Counted from the stretch's first letter, positions 42,054 through 51,756 are shown. The stretch: DNA of 64,000 nucleotides from Chryseobacterium tagetis (GCF_016735585.2 NZ_JAERSE020000003.1:310001-374000), one strand, 5' to 3'. The notes: a model not told the origin generated them from the letters alone. Numbers and translations: made by a program.

Positions 42054-44048
42054 ATGAAACTTAAGTACAGTCTGCTGGCTTTGGCAGCTCCGCTTTTAAT
42101 GAATGCACAACAACTAATGACGCCTGAGATCCTATGGACTTTGAAAAAAGTGGGAGTACAGGCAGTTTCACCGGATCAGTCTTCACTTATCTACAAAGTG
42201 GGACAGGTTGATCTTAAAACTGAAAAAACGAAAAGTGAGAACTATTTCTTAAACGTTCTTAATAATCAGTCTGCAAAAATCGATTTTGGCAAAAAAGCAC
42301 TTATCCAGTGGGATAAAAACGGAATCTATGCTCAGGAAGGTGACAAGATTTTTCTTTCAAAAGACAATGGTAAAACATGGTCAGAATTTTACACGATCGG
42401 TGAAGCTGATAATGTGGTAATTTCTCCAGACGGTAAAAAAATCGCTTTCAGTAAGCAGGTTTTGGTGGAAAAAGTAATGGGAAAAGACAAATATTCCGAT
42501 ACCCCAAAAACGACTGCACAAGTTTATACAGATCTGAATCACAGACATTGGGATTACTTCAATGAAGGAAAATACAATCATGTTTTTGTAGTAAATGTTT
42601 CTGATAAAGCAGATTCTGCAAAAGATTTATTGGAAGGAAAAATGTGGGATTCTCCGCAAAGACCTTTCGGTGGGGCAGAAGATTTCATCTGGAGCCCGGA
42701 TTCTGCACAGCTTTTATACGTAACGAAACCGAAAAGCGGAAAAGAATATTCTACAAGTACCAATACAGATATTTTCGCGTATGATTTGGCTTCAGGAACT
42801 ACAAAAAACCTGACAGAAGCTAATAAAGGATACGATGTAAACCCAAAATTTAGTCCAGACGGAAAATCTTTGATCTGGCAGAGTATGGCCAGAGACGGTT
42901 ATGAAGCTGACAAGAATGATGTAAAAATCATGGACTGGAAATCTGGAAAAATTTCAAACTTAACGAGTGGTTGGGATGAAAGTGTTTCTGGTGATGTTTT
43001 CTGGAGCGGAGATTCTAAAACAATTTATTTCACAGCAGCTTTCAAAGGAACAAAACAACTGTTCTCTTTAGATCCGAAAAATAATAAAGTTCAGCAGATC
43101 ACAAAAGGTGATTTTGATGTGAATGAAATTTTTGCAGATCAGAAAAACTCACTGTTGGTAGGAAGAACAGACATCAACCATGCCACAGATATTTTCTCTG
43201 TCAATATTAAAAACGGAGAAATGAAGCAGATCACAGAAGCGAATAAAGACATGTACTCTAAATTGGCTCAGGGAAAATCTGAATTGAAAATGGTGAAAAC
43301 TTCGGACGGAAAAGAAATGGGAGTATGGTTCCATTATCCGCCGAACTTCGATCCAAGTAAAAAATATCCGACTTTAGTATATTGTCAGGGAGGTCCGCAA
43401 TCTGCATTAACACAGTTTTTCAGCACAAGATGGAACTTTGCTTTAATGGCAGCAAACGGATACATCGTAGTGGCTCCAAACAGAAGAGGAATGCCGGGTT
43501 GGGGAACAAAATGGAATGAAGAAATCTCAAGAGATTGGGGAGGACAGCCAATGAGAGATTATTTGGCAGCTACAGACTATGCTAAAACATTACCTTACGT
43601 AGATGGAGACAGAGTAGCAGCTGTTGGAGCAAGTTATGGAGGATATAGTGTATTTATGTTAGCTGGAATTCACGAGAATAGATTCAAAACATTTATCGCT
43701 CACGATGGACTGTTTGATATGAAATCTTGGTATTTAACAACCGAAGAACTTTGGTTTGCGAATTGGGATTTAGGTTCTCCATGGGAAAAACCACAACCAA
43801 AAGCGTATACGGAATTTAATCCAAGTAATTTTGTTGATAAATGGAATAAGCCAATTATGATCGTTCAGGGAGGAATTGACTTCAGAGTTCCTTACGAGCA
43901 AGGTCAGGAAGCTTTCCAGGCTGCAAAAATGAGAGGATTGAAATCAAAACTGGTATATTTCCCGAATGAAAATCACTGGGTGCTTCATCCGCAAAATGGA
44001 TTGGTTTGGCAAAGAGAATTCTTTGATTGGTTGAAAGAAACACTTTAA
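42054..44048 (+). CDS. Secreted S9-family prolyl oligopeptidase-like peptidase
   Basis: 664 residues with signal peptide MKLKYSLLALAAPLLMNAQ. The N-terminal 380 residues form a TolB-like beta-propeller (VSPDGKKIAFSK, FIWSPDSAQLLYV, FSPDGKSLIWQS, WSGDSKTIYFT), and the C-terminal alpha/beta-hydrolase domain holds Ser in VGASYGGYSVFM, Asp in VQGGIDFRVP and His in NENHWVL. This is the acylaminoacyl-peptidase/DPP-like S9C group that cleaves short peptides in the periplasm. It is monocistronic and ends at a strong terminator. Confidence 0.94.
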   Translation: MKLKYSLLALAAPLLMNAQQLMTPEILWTLKKVGVQAVSPDQSSLIYKVGQVDLKTEKTKSENYFLNVLNNQSAKIDFGKKALIQWDKNGIYAQEGDKIFLSKDNGKTWSEFYTIGEADNVVISPDGKKIAFSKQVLVEKVMGKDKYSDTPKTTAQVYTDLNHRHWDYFNEGKYNHVFVVNVSDKADSAKDLLEGKMWDSPQRPFGGAEDFIWSPDSAQLLYVTKPKSGKEYSTSTNTDIFAYDLASGTTKNLTEANKGYDVNPKFSPDGKSLIWQSMARDGYEADKNDVKIMDWKSGKISNLTSGWDESVSGDVFWSGDSKTIYFTAAFKGTKQLFSLDPKNNKVQQITKGDFDVNEIFADQKNSLLVGRTDINHATDIFSVNIKNGEMKQITEANKDMYSKLAQGKSELKMVKTSDGKEMGVWFHYPPNFDPSKKYPTLVYCQGGPQSALTQFFSTRWNFALMAANGYIVVAPNRRGMPGWGTKWNEEISRDWGGQPMRDYLAATDYAKTLPYVDGDRVAAVGASYGGYSVFMLAGIHENRFKTFIAHDGLFDMKSWYLTTEELWFANWDLGSPWEKPQPKAYTEFNPSNFVDKWNKPIMIVQGGIDFRVPYEQGQEAFQAAKMRGLKSKLVYFPNENHWVLHPQNGLVWQREFFDWLKETL

Positions 44049-44104
44049 AAATTAAAAGATAAGAATGAATAATTAAAAATAAATTGTTCTGAAAAATATC
44101 AATA

Positions 44105-44157
44105 GGAGCGGGCTTTAGCCCGCTTTTTGTTTTATAATAGGTAAATGGCTTTAGCCA
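44105..44157 (+). terminator. Terminator with two GGCTTTAGCC hairpins
   Basis: GCGGGC-TTTA-GCCCGC (44108-44123) plus a T-rich tail ends the S9 gene. A second, smaller TGGCTTTAGCCA (44147-44158) follows within 30 bases. From memory the GGCTTTAGCC unit is a common intergenic repeat in Chryseobacterium. Confidence 0.75.
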
Positions 44158-44176
44158 AAATTTATATATTTGAATC

Positions 44177-44665
44177 ATGCAAAACAGAATTTCTTCCTTT
44201 CCTCCGATCATTGATGAGACCTCTAAGATTTTAATTTTAGGTTCAATTCCCGGAGTGAAATCATTGGAAAAACAACAATATTATGCTCATCCGCAAAACA
44301 AATTCTGGAAAATCATTTTTGAATTGTTTAATGAAGATTTCACCGATGATTATGAGGAAAGAATTAATATACTAAAGAAAAACCACATTGCGCTTTGGGA
44401 TGTTATCGATTCCTGCGAAAGAAAAGGAAGCCTCGATTCTGAAATTAAAAATGAAGAAGCCAATCAGATTGAAGAGCTTTTAGAACAATATCCGGACATT
44501 ACAGCTATTTTTTGCAACGGAGGAAAATCATATAAAAACCTACAAAAAGTTTTAGGGAAAAATTTTAAAACCCCAATTATATTAATGCCCTCAACAAGCC
44601 CGCTTCACACAGTTTCTTTTGAAAAAAAATTAGAAGACTGGAAATCGATTCTGAATTTTCTTTAA
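44177..44665 (+). CDS. DNA-deoxyinosine glycosylase (UDG superfamily, family 6)
   Basis: 162 residues. The family 6 signature GSIPGVKSLEKQQYYAHPQN (residues about 25-44, with the catalytic Asn at its end) and the intercalating-loop motif MPSTSPLH are both present. Members remove hypoxanthine from deoxyinosine in DNA and belong to the uracil-DNA glycosylase fold. Full length for the family. It lies alone between the S9 peptidase terminator and a convergent serine hydrolase. Confidence 0.92.
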   Translation: MQNRISSFPPIIDETSKILILGSIPGVKSLEKQQYYAHPQNKFWKIIFELFNEDFTDDYEERINILKKNHIALWDVIDSCERKGSLDSEIKNEEANQIEELLEQYPDITAIFCNGGKSYKNLQKVLGKNFKTPIILMPSTSPLHTVSFEKKLEDWKSILNFL

Positions 44666-44735
44666 ACTATTTTTAATTTAATCTAAATGCTTAATTCTGA
44701 TCTTTTCTAAACGGTTTTATTGTGCGAAATGAAAT

Positions 44736-45809
44736 CTATTTTTTATAATAAGCAGTAAGGATTTTTTCCCTCATTTTATTAAGATACTTAATATCCTTGG
44801 TGTTGGATAAAATGAAAAGGGAAATACCTTTATCAATTAAATGAACCCAGTTTGCGCTGTGTCCATATCCTTCACCTTGACGTTCTGCAAAAAGAGTCTC
44901 AACATTCCCGAATTTTTTCGGATATACCCAGAAACTGAATGCCGTATCTCCAAGTTCAGGATAAGGCGTAAGCATTGTATCCATAGTTGTTTTCTTGATC
45001 AAAGTATGATTGAAAATTGCCTGGTCAAATACCAGAAGATCTTTTGGAGTAGAATACATTGCTCCGGCACAATAAAGATTATCAATATACATATTGGTAG
45101 GCATGTGGAGGGCAAAAGGATCTGAATCATCGGCAGAATAGCCTTCATCAAGATTTTTAATAATGTCATTATGATGAAGAAATCCCGTATCGGACATTTT
45201 TAAAGGAGTTAAAATTTGTTCCTTTAAAACCTCTTCAAAAGGCTTGTTGTAAATGTTCTCTATGATTTTACCGAGAAGGATATAATCCCCATTATTATAC
45301 TCAAATTTTGTTCCCGGCTTATTGATGAGCTTTTCCGATAAAAATGTTGTGATAAAATCATCAAGATTCCAGATCGTATTGTCATAAGCCTGATGAATAA
45401 ACTCGGATGAACTGATATCTTTGTTTTCACGTCCGCTGCTGTAAGTTAACAGGTTTCTGATGGTGGCTTTTTGAGCAGCTTCGCCTTTATATTCGGGATA
45501 GTAAGTAGAAATGGTGGCGTCTAAATTTATTTTTCCTCTTTCATACAGCTGCATGATAAGAACTGCCGTAAAAGTTTTTGTAAGCGAGAAAATATGAAAT
45601 CTTGTTCCATTTGAAAAAGGAATAGTATAATGCCTGTTCGATAAACCTTTATAAGTAATTAATTCAATTTTGCCATTTTTAGCTAACAGTACAGAACCAT
45701 TGAAATTGTCTTTTTTTACACAGGAATCAATTACTTTTTCGACTTTTTGCATCTGTGAATGCATTGTATTGGCGGTTATCAATAAAAGTACAAACAATAA
45801 ATTTTTCAT
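44736..45809 (-). CDS. Secreted serine hydrolase, class C beta-lactamase fold
   Basis: 357 residues with signal peptide NLLFVLLLITANTMHSQ. SxxK is S75-L-T-K78, YxN is Y171-N-N173, and YGHSANW carries the late His motif. This is the third PF00144 member in the window, most similar in layout to esterase/DD-peptidase types. It is a single gene; no terminator stands out in the 70 bases between it and the glycosylase. Substrate unknown. Confidence 0.87.
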   Translation of the reverse strand: MKNLLFVLLLITANTMHSQMQKVEKVIDSCVKKDNFNGSVLLAKNGKIELITYKGLSNRHYTIPFSNGTRFHIFSLTKTFTAVLIMQLYERGKINLDATISTYYPEYKGEAAQKATIRNLLTYSSGRENKDISSSEFIHQAYDNTIWNLDDFITTFLSEKLINKPGTKFEYNNGDYILLGKIIENIYNKPFEEVLKEQILTPLKMSDTGFLHHNDIIKNLDEGYSADDSDPFALHMPTNMYIDNLYCAGAMYSTPKDLLVFDQAIFNHTLIKKTTMDTMLTPYPELGDTAFSFWVYPKKFGNVETLFAERQGEGYGHSANWVHLIDKGISLFILSNTKDIKYLNKMREKILTAYYKK

Positions 45810-46042
45810 GGCTGTATATTTTTAACAATATCGAAGTATTTATGTGGTAAAAATAACCAATTGTTGATTACGTAATTAAAATTAATGATAATAATGAGTT
45901 ACCAATTCTATAAACTTCCTTTTCCGATCAAACTTTTCAAAGAAACATTGATTTAATAAGCTTTAAAACTTCATTACTGAAAGCTTTTTGATAAATTTCT
46001 AGGCACTCTAGTCACTGTTTTTTAACGGATGCAAAATAACAC

Positions 46043-46074
46043 TTGACAAAGGGGTGTTTAATGTCGTATATTTG
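46043..46074 (+). promoter_or_regulatory. Full Bacteroidota promoter of queA
   Basis: TTG (46043-46045), 21 bases, TATATTTG (46067-46074): one of the best consensus promoters in the window. The rest of the 320-base gap 45810-46042 has no gene or clear signal. Confidence 0.8.
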
Positions 46075-46082
46075 CACCTCGA

Positions 46083-46101
46083 AAATTACAGCTTGTAATT
46101 T
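46083..46101 (+). promoter_or_regulatory. Hairpin in the queA 5' leader
   Basis: AAATTACA-GCT-TGTAATTT is a perfect 8-bp palindrome right after the expected transcription start. It does not fit a preQ1 riboswitch. It may be an RNA-stabilising 5' hairpin or an operator. Confidence 0.4.
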
Positions 46102-46129
46102 CAATAATTTTTAAACCGTAATTTAAAAA

Positions 46130-47179
46130 ATGAAAACATCAGATTTTAATTTTGATCTTCCTGCAGAATTATTGGCAGAACATCCATCAGAGCACAGAGA
46201 CGAAGCCAGATTAATGGTTTTGGACAGAAAAACTGAAACAATCCAACACAAATTGTTTAAAGATGTTGTTGATTATTTCGACGAAGGAGATCTTTTTATC
46301 TTCAACAATACTAAAGTTTTCCCTGCTCGTCTTTACGGAAACAAAGAAAAAACAGGAGCTAAAATTGAAGTTTTCTTGTTGAGAGAGCTTGATAAAGAAA
46401 CTCGTGTTTGGGATGTTTTGGTAGATCCGGCAAGAAAAATCAGAATTGGTAATAAATTATTCTTCACTGAAGATGAATCTTTGGTAGCTGAGGTTATTGA
46501 TAATACAACTTCAAGAGGGAGAACATTGAGATTCTTATTTGATGGTTCTTATGAAGAATTCAGAACTAAATTAAAAGAATTAGGAGAAACTCCGCTTCCA
46601 AAATATATCAAAAGAGACGTTGAACCTGAAGATGCTGAAAGATACCAAACGATCTACGCAAAAGTAGAAGGAGCGGTTGCGGCACCTACTGCAGGTCTTC
46701 ACTTCTCAAAGCATTTGATGAAGAAATTGGAAATCAAAGGAATCGATTTTGCAGAAGTTACCCTTCACGTTGGTTTAGGAACATTCAACCCTATTGAAGT
46801 GGAAGACCTTTCTAAGCACAAAATGGAATCTGAAGAAATTTTCATCGATGAGAAAAATGCTCAGATCATCAATAATGCTGTTGAAGCAAACAGAAGAGTT
46901 TGTGCTGTTGGAACAACAACAATGAGAACGCTTGAAACTTCAGTTTCTTCAAATAAGAAAATCTCTGCATTCCACGGTTGGACAAATAAATTCATTTATC
47001 CGCCACACGATTTCGGAGTTGCAAACTGTATGATTACCAACTTCCACACGCCAAAATCTACATTACTTATGATGATTGCAGCGTTTGCAGGAAAAGATTT
47101 TATTATGCATGCTTATGAAGAAGCCGTAAAAGAGAAGTATAAATTCTACTCTTACGGAGATGCAATGTTAATTATTTAA
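46130..47179 (+). CDS. queA: S-adenosylmethionine:tRNA ribosyltransferase-isomerase QueA
   Basis: 349 residues, full length. QueA moves the ribosyl part of SAM onto preQ1-tRNA to make epoxyqueuosine in the anticodons of Tyr, His, Asn and Asp tRNAs. Recognised by [57 protein letters not shown] and [18 protein letters not shown], all family blocks. It has a strong promoter and is followed 71 bases on by rlmN, with a 19-bp hairpin between. Confidence 0.97.
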   Translation: MKTSDFNFDLPAELLAEHPSEHRDEARLMVLDRKTETIQHKLFKDVVDYFDEGDLFIFNNTKVFPARLYGNKEKTGAKIEVFLLRELDKETRVWDVLVDPARKIRIGNKLFFTEDESLVAEVIDNTTSRGRTLRFLFDGSYEEFRTKLKELGETPLPKYIKRDVEPEDAERYQTIYAKVEGAVAAPTAGLHFSKHLMKKLEIKGIDFAEVTLHVGLGTFNPIEVEDLSKHKMESEEIFIDEKNAQIINNAVEANRRVCAVGTTTMRTLETSVSSNKKISAFHGWTNKFIYPPHDFGVANCMITNFHTPKSTLLMMIAAFAGKDFIMHAYEEAVKEKYKFYSYGDAMLII

Positions 47180-47189
47180 TTGAGATACT

Positions 47190-47232
47190 AGGTTTCAGGT
47201 TGCAGGTAGTAGTTACCTGCGACCTGAAACCT
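47190..47232. repeat. 19-bp hairpin between queA and rlmN
   Basis: AGGTTTCAGGTTGCAGGTA, a 5-base spacer, and TACCTGCGACCTGAAACCT: arms pair completely (one G-U). No T-tract follows, so it is more like a REP-type element or an mRNA-processing hairpin than a terminator; queA and rlmN may be read through. Confidence 0.7.
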
Positions 47233-47250
47233 AAAATCTAAAACCTTACA

Positions 47251-48285
47251 ATGAAAGATATCAGAACTTTATCATTAGACCAGCTTAAAGACTATTTTGT
47301 GTCTTTAGGAGAGAAGCCGTTTCGTGCGAAGCAGGTGTATGACTGGTTGTGGAGTAAAAATCTCCATTCTATTGATGAGATGACGAATCTTTCAAAACCA
47401 CTTCGGGATAAAATCTCTGAAGAATATACCATAAACCCGGTTTCAGTTGATTTGCTTCAGAAAAGCTCTGACGGAACGATTAAAAATGGAGTGAAACTTC
47501 ATGACGGTTTAATGGTGGAATCCGTTTTGATTCCTACGGAAACCAGAACGACAGCTTGTGTCTCTTCACAGGTAGGTTGCTCTCTAAACTGCGAATTTTG
47601 TGCAACAGCGAGACTCAAAAGAATGAGAAATCTTGAAGTTGCGGAAATCGTGGATCAGGTTGCCCTGATTGACAGCCAAAGTAAAATGTATTTTGACAGA
47701 CCGCTTTCCAATATCGTTTTTATGGGAATGGGAGAGCCGATGATGAATTACAAGAATGTAGTGGAAGCGATCAGAAAAATCACACAACCGGAAGGTTTGG
47801 GCATGTCTCCGAGAAGAATTACTGTTTCTACATCCGGAATTCCAAAGATGATCAAAATGTTGGCTGATGACGAACTACGTGTAAAATTAGCATTGTCATT
47901 GCACTCTGCTATAGAATCCAAGCGTAATGAAATCATGCCGTTCTCCGATAAATTTCCTTTAACGGATATTATGGAGGCACTTCAATATTGGTATAAAAAA
48001 ACAGGCTCTGTCATTACTTTCGAATATTGTGTTTGGAAAGGAATCAATGATGGAGATGAAGATATCAAAGCTTTGATCAAATACTGTAAGCAGGTTCCTT
48101 CTAAAGTGAATCTTATTCAATACAATCCGATTGGTGACGGAAAATATGACCAATGCAATAAACAAGCGGAAGAAAACTATGTTCGTCAGCTTGAAAATGC
48201 AGGAGTTACTGTTATGATCCGTAAAAGTCGCGGTGGAGATATTGATGCAGCTTGCGGACAGCTTGCCAATAAAGTGACGGATTAA
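47251..48285 (+). CDS. rlmN: 23S rRNA / tRNA adenine C2-methyltransferase RlmN
   Basis: 344 residues. Radical SAM motif CSLNCEFC has C110, C114 and C117; FMGMGEPMMN is the GEPMxN block and RRITVSTSGIPKMI another. The conserved methyl-carrying Cys is in DIDAACGQL near the C-terminus. RlmN methylates A2503 of 23S rRNA and A37 of some tRNAs. It follows queA in the same direction, so two RNA-modification genes are paired. Full length. Confidence 0.96.
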   Translation: MKDIRTLSLDQLKDYFVSLGEKPFRAKQVYDWLWSKNLHSIDEMTNLSKPLRDKISEEYTINPVSVDLLQKSSDGTIKNGVKLHDGLMVESVLIPTETRTTACVSSQVGCSLNCEFCATARLKRMRNLEVAEIVDQVALIDSQSKMYFDRPLSNIVFMGMGEPMMNYKNVVEAIRKITQPEGLGMSPRRITVSTSGIPKMIKMLADDELRVKLALSLHSAIESKRNEIMPFSDKFPLTDIMEALQYWYKKTGSVITFEYCVWKGINDGDEDIKALIKYCKQVPSKVNLIQYNPIGDGKYDQCNKQAEENYVRQLENAGVTVMIRKSRGGDIDAACGQLANKVTD

Positions 48286-48334
48286 AATTTCATTAAAAAA
48301 ATCAAAAAATATTCTTAACGAATTCTTAAAATCC

Positions 48335-48342
48335 TAAATTTG
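48335..48342 (+). promoter_or_regulatory. -7 element before the hydroxylase gene
   Basis: TAAATTTG fits TAnnTTTG and lies 22 bases before ATG 48365. No -33 TTG at usual spacing. Confidence 0.5.
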
Positions 48343-48364
48343 TACTTAAACTAAGTAACAGATA

Positions 48365-49303
48365 ATGGATTACTTTATGAGTGAAAATGGACTGGAAAGT
48401 GTGTATGCTTGGGCTATTCCTGTTCATGCTGTCGTTATTTTGGCGGAAATGATTTACAGCAGTGTAGCACAGGCGCATTTGTACAGTCGAAAAGATTTGT
48501 TTACCAATATTTACCTTGCCTTGATGAACTTCAGTTTGGATCTTGTGATGAAGGCTTTCGCAATGGGCGTAATGTTCTTTTTCTATAGTTTCAGGCTGTT
48601 CGATTTTGATATGGGTACTTGGTATTATTGGGTGCTGTGTTTCCTAGTGACAGATTTGGCGTATTATTTCCATCATTTGGTAGATCATAAATCAAGAGCA
48701 TTTTGGGCAGTTCATATTACCCATCATAATTCTGAATATTTTAACTTAACAACAGGCTTCCGAAGCCCGGTTTTCCAACCTTTATATCGCTATTTATTTT
48801 TCTCCCCTTTAGCATTTTTGGGCTTTAATCCTTGGACGATCATGGTTTGTTATGCTGTTGGACAGGTTTACGGAACTTGGGTGCATACACAAACGGTGAA
48901 AAAGATGGGTTTTTTAGAATATATTTTGGTGACGCCTTCTCATCACCGTGTTCATCATGGATGCAATATCAAATATCTTGACAGAAATATGGGAATGGTT
49001 TTCATATTCTGGGATAAAATTTTCGGGACTTTTGAACCTGAAGACCCTAAAGTTCCCGTGAAATTTGGAATTTATCCTAAAATGCCGGATGACGGGCCGA
49101 TCACGACTTTGCTCTACGAATGGCAAAAAATAGCAAAAGACCTTAAGCAACCCAATCTTACGATGAAAGACCGTTTTAATTATATATTCAATTCTCCGGG
49201 ATGGCGACATGATGGGAAAGGGAAAACGGTGAAAGATTACCAACGGGAATATTGGGCAAAGAAAAACAGAAAAAAAGAAAAGATTCAAGAGAAATCTGCA
49301 TAA
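48365..49303 (+). CDS. Sterol desaturase / fatty-acid hydroxylase family membrane protein
   Basis: 312 residues with about five hydrophobic segments. The di-iron histidine boxes are seen as HHLVDHKSRAFWAVHITHH (boxes 1 and 2 adjacent), HTQTVKKMG and HHRVHHGCN. Such enzymes use O2 to hydroxylate or desaturate lipids; in Bacteroidota members act on carotenoids, fatty acids or ornithine lipids. The substrate is not identifiable. A basic tail (YWAKKNRKKEK) follows. Own promoter and terminator. Confidence 0.9.
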   Translation: MDYFMSENGLESVYAWAIPVHAVVILAEMIYSSVAQAHLYSRKDLFTNIYLALMNFSLDLVMKAFAMGVMFFFYSFRLFDFDMGTWYYWVLCFLVTDLAYYFHHLVDHKSRAFWAVHITHHNSEYFNLTTGFRSPVFQPLYRYLFFSPLAFLGFNPWTIMVCYAVGQVYGTWVHTQTVKKMGFLEYILVTPSHHRVHHGCNIKYLDRNMGMVFIFWDKIFGTFEPEDPKVPVKFGIYPKMPDDGPITTLLYEWQKIAKDLKQPNLTMKDRFNYIFNSPGWRHDGKGKTVKDYQREYWAKKNRKKEKIQEKSA

Positions 49304-49305
49304 TC

Positions 49306-49335
49306 AAAGATGGGCTTTTGCTCATCTTTTGTTTT
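49306..49335 (+). terminator. Terminator after the hydroxylase
   Basis: AAAGATGGGC-TTTT-GCTCATCTTT (10 bp with one G-U), followed by TGTTTTT, directly after the stop at 49303. Confidence 0.8.
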
Positions 49336-49377
49336 TAGAATCTTATAGCAGTACTTATAAAATCTTAATTTTACTCA

Positions 49378-50286
49378 ATGAAAAAGTTTTTCCTAATTGT
49401 TTCTCTCTCAATTTCTACAATTTCATTTTCGCAGCAAGCCGATTTTCTGAAGATCAGAAAATACAGAGTGAATTATTTGGACACAAAAATTCAGGAAACA
49501 TCAGGATTAAGTCTGCTGAACGGAAAACTTTATACCTTTAATGACAGCGGAAATACTCCTGACCTTTTTGAAATCAATAAAGATAATGGAGAAATTGTAC
49601 AAATATTTAAAACTAATTTAATCAACACCGATTGGGAGGCTTTGACGAACGATGGTGAAAACTTCTATGTGGGTGATTTTGGGAATAATACAGGCACAAG
49701 GAAAGATCTAGCCATTTATAAAGTTCCTTATGAAAAACTTAAACAGATAAATACTAATCAGGTTTCAGGCTCAGAAAGACCTTTAGATGGTATTGTCATT
49801 TCATTTTTTTATCCTGAACAAACCGATTTTACACCTAAGAATCTAAAAACCGATTTCGATGCAGAAGCTATGATTTATTTAAACGGTAAAATTCATCTTT
49901 TTACTAAAGAATGGGCTTCAAAATCAACAACACATTATATTATAGATCCTACAATTTCAGAAAAACAGGAAGCGAAAAAAATCGAAGCTTTTAAAACCAA
50001 TTTTGTGGTGACCGATGCAGCTTATTTCGAGAAAAAACTTTATTTGGTAGGCTACACAAAGAAAACGGAAGTCTTTTTAAATATTTATACAGAAACAGAA
50101 CCCGGAATATTTTTTAAAGAAAATCCGAAACATTATTATCTGGGAACTGCTCTTTCAATCGGGCAGATCGAAGGAGTTGCGGTGGATGGATCAGGGATCT
50201 ATATTTCCGGAGAGAAATTCCATTCTCCGTTGGGAGGGGCAAAACAAAGTCTATATTTTATTCCAAAAGATAAACTCAAAGATTAA
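49378..50286 (+). CDS. Secreted beta-propeller-like protein of unknown function
   Basis: 302 residues with signal peptide ending at SFSQQ. The sequence alternates short hydrophobic strands with G/D turns (GLSLLNGKLYTFNDSGNTPD, DWEALTNDGENFYVGDFGNN, IEGVAVDGSGIYISGEKF), as in six-bladed or YncE/SdiA-regulated type propellers. No catalytic motif and no T9SS tail were seen. I do not recognise a named family. It may share a transcript with the prenyl synthase 72 bases downstream, but that gene has its own -7 motif. Confidence 0.75.
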   Translation: MKKFFLIVSLSISTISFSQQADFLKIRKYRVNYLDTKIQETSGLSLLNGKLYTFNDSGNTPDLFEINKDNGEIVQIFKTNLINTDWEALTNDGENFYVGDFGNNTGTRKDLAIYKVPYEKLKQINTNQVSGSERPLDGIVISFFYPEQTDFTPKNLKTDFDAEAMIYLNGKIHLFTKEWASKSTTHYIIDPTISEKQEAKKIEAFKTNFVVTDAAYFEKKLYLVGYTKKTEVFLNIYTETEPGIFFKENPKHYYLGTALSIGQIEGVAVDGSGIYISGEKFHSPLGGAKQSLYFIPKDKLKD

Positions 50287-50313
50287 TTTCCCTTAAAATT
50301 AACTTAAAAAAAT

Positions 50314-50321
50314 TATCTTTG
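50314..50321 (+). promoter_or_regulatory. -7 element before the prenyl synthase
   Basis: TATCTTTG matches TAnnTTTG; the GTG start at 50359 lies 37 bases on. Confidence 0.5.
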
Positions 50322-50358
50322 TGATAATTAATAATTATTTATCCATCATTCGCAGATT

Positions 50359-51336
50359 GTGGCAAACATCGTAGAAGAAATCAAGCAACCGATCAATGAG
50401 GAAATGAAACTTTTCGAGCAGAAGTTTTATGAATCAATGCAGAGCAAAGTACCTTTATTAGATAAAGTCACTCGTTTTATCGTTACAACAAAAGGAAAGC
50501 AGATGCGTCCTATGTTTGTTTTTCTTTGTGCTAAGCTTATCGGAGATGTAAACGAAAAAACCTATCGTGGTGCCTCTATGATCGAATTGATTCACACCGC
50601 GACTTTGGTTCATGATGATGTGGTGGATGAAAGTTTTAAAAGACGTAATTTTTTCTCAATCAATGCGCTGTGGAAAAATAAAATTGCGGTTTTAGTAGGT
50701 GATTTTCTGCTGTCAAAGGCTGTTTTGCTTTCTACAGACCATAAAGATTACGATTTACTTGCCGTAATTTCAAGAACGATTCGTGAAATGTCTGAAGGAG
50801 AGCTTCTCCAATTGGAAAAAGCCAGAAAACTGGATATTACCGAAGATGTTTACTATGAAATTATCCGCCAAAAAACAGCGACTCTAATTGCCGCTTGTTG
50901 TGAGATCGGAGTGTTATCAAATAATGCCGATGAACATTTGGCAAAAAAAATGATGGATTTCGGAACCTATACAGGAATGGCATTCCAGATTAAAGACGAC
51001 CTTTTTGATTATTTAAGCTCTAATGTGATCGGAAAACCGGTTGGAATTGACATTAAAGAGCAAAAAATGACGCTTCCTTTAATTCATACTTTAAAAATAG
51101 CCAACGAAAAAGATAAAAAATACTATTTTAATACCATAAAACGGTATAATAACGATCAAAAACGTGTTAAAGAGTTGATAAATTTCGTGAAATCTTCTGG
51201 TGGACTTGATTATGCTATTTCTGTGATGAAAGATTTTCAGCAGAAAGCTAAAAATATTCTTAACGAATTCCCTGATTCTGAGCCTAAAAAAGCATTACAC
51301 CTGATGCTTGATTATGTAATTGAAAGAAAATTTTAA
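50359..51336 (+). CDS. Polyprenyl (octaprenyl-type) diphosphate synthase
   Basis: 325 residues, starting with GTG (MANIVEEIKQPIN by translation). First aspartate-rich motif is HDDVVDE (D86, D87, D90) and the second KDDLFDY; KGKQMRPMFVFLCAKL is the IPP-binding region. It makes the long trans-polyprenyl diphosphate for menaquinone side chains, IspB/HepT-like, as is usual in Bacteroidota. The chain length cannot be fixed from the sequence. It converges directly on the small membrane protein with no spacer. Confidence 0.93.
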   Translation: MANIVEEIKQPINEEMKLFEQKFYESMQSKVPLLDKVTRFIVTTKGKQMRPMFVFLCAKLIGDVNEKTYRGASMIELIHTATLVHDDVVDESFKRRNFFSINALWKNKIAVLVGDFLLSKAVLLSTDHKDYDLLAVISRTIREMSEGELLQLEKARKLDITEDVYYEIIRQKTATLIAACCEIGVLSNNADEHLAKKMMDFGTYTGMAFQIKDDLFDYLSSNVIGKPVGIDIKEQKMTLPLIHTLKIANEKDKKYYFNTIKRYNNDQKRVKELINFVKSSGGLDYAISVMKDFQQKAKNILNEFPDSEPKKALHLMLDYVIERKF

Positions 51337-51630
51337 TTAAATAATTTTCATTGTTACAATAATAACAGCTAAGATAATACAAAATAAAGCGGTCAAAAAT
51401 AAATAATCCGCAATGGTTTCAAACTTGTTTCCTCGTTTTTCGTTCATTGATCTGATGGATAGGAAAGAAAAGAAACAACTGAATGCAAAACATAAACACG
51501 CCACACCCGCGAATTCATCTAAATAGGTACTGTGGCTCATTTTAGAGATCTTTAAAGACGTTATAATCAATAAAGAAAACCCTAAAAGATTGCTCGATGC
51601 ATTCAATATATGTGTTGACTTTTTTTCCAT
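51337..51630 (-). CDS. Small three-segment membrane protein (unknown)
   Basis: 97 residues with hydrophobic segments LLGFSLLIITSLKI, FAGVACLCFAFSCFFSFLSI and YLFLTALFCIILAVIIVTM. No known family is recognised; similar small genes are common in flavobacteria. The stop abuts the prenyl synthase stop with zero spacing. It is read toward it and has no partner gene. Confidence 0.65.
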   Translation of the reverse strand: MEKKSTHILNASSNLLGFSLLIITSLKISKMSHSTYLDEFAGVACLCFAFSCFFSFLSIRSMNEKRGNKFETIADYLFLTALFCIILAVIIVTMKII

Positions 51631-51756
51631 CTATACAAATTTAGCTAAAATAAAGCACAATTTTTTTTATTATCAAATTTTTAAAAAAGATTAATAAAAA
51701 TTAAAATTAATTTAAAAAGTGTATATTAGCAAAATACTTCGAGAATTTAAAAATTT

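Noticed and set aside
46083..46101. preQ1 riboswitch before queA
   Set aside because: Only a simple palindrome is present; the C-rich loop and A-rich tail of preQ1-I are missing.
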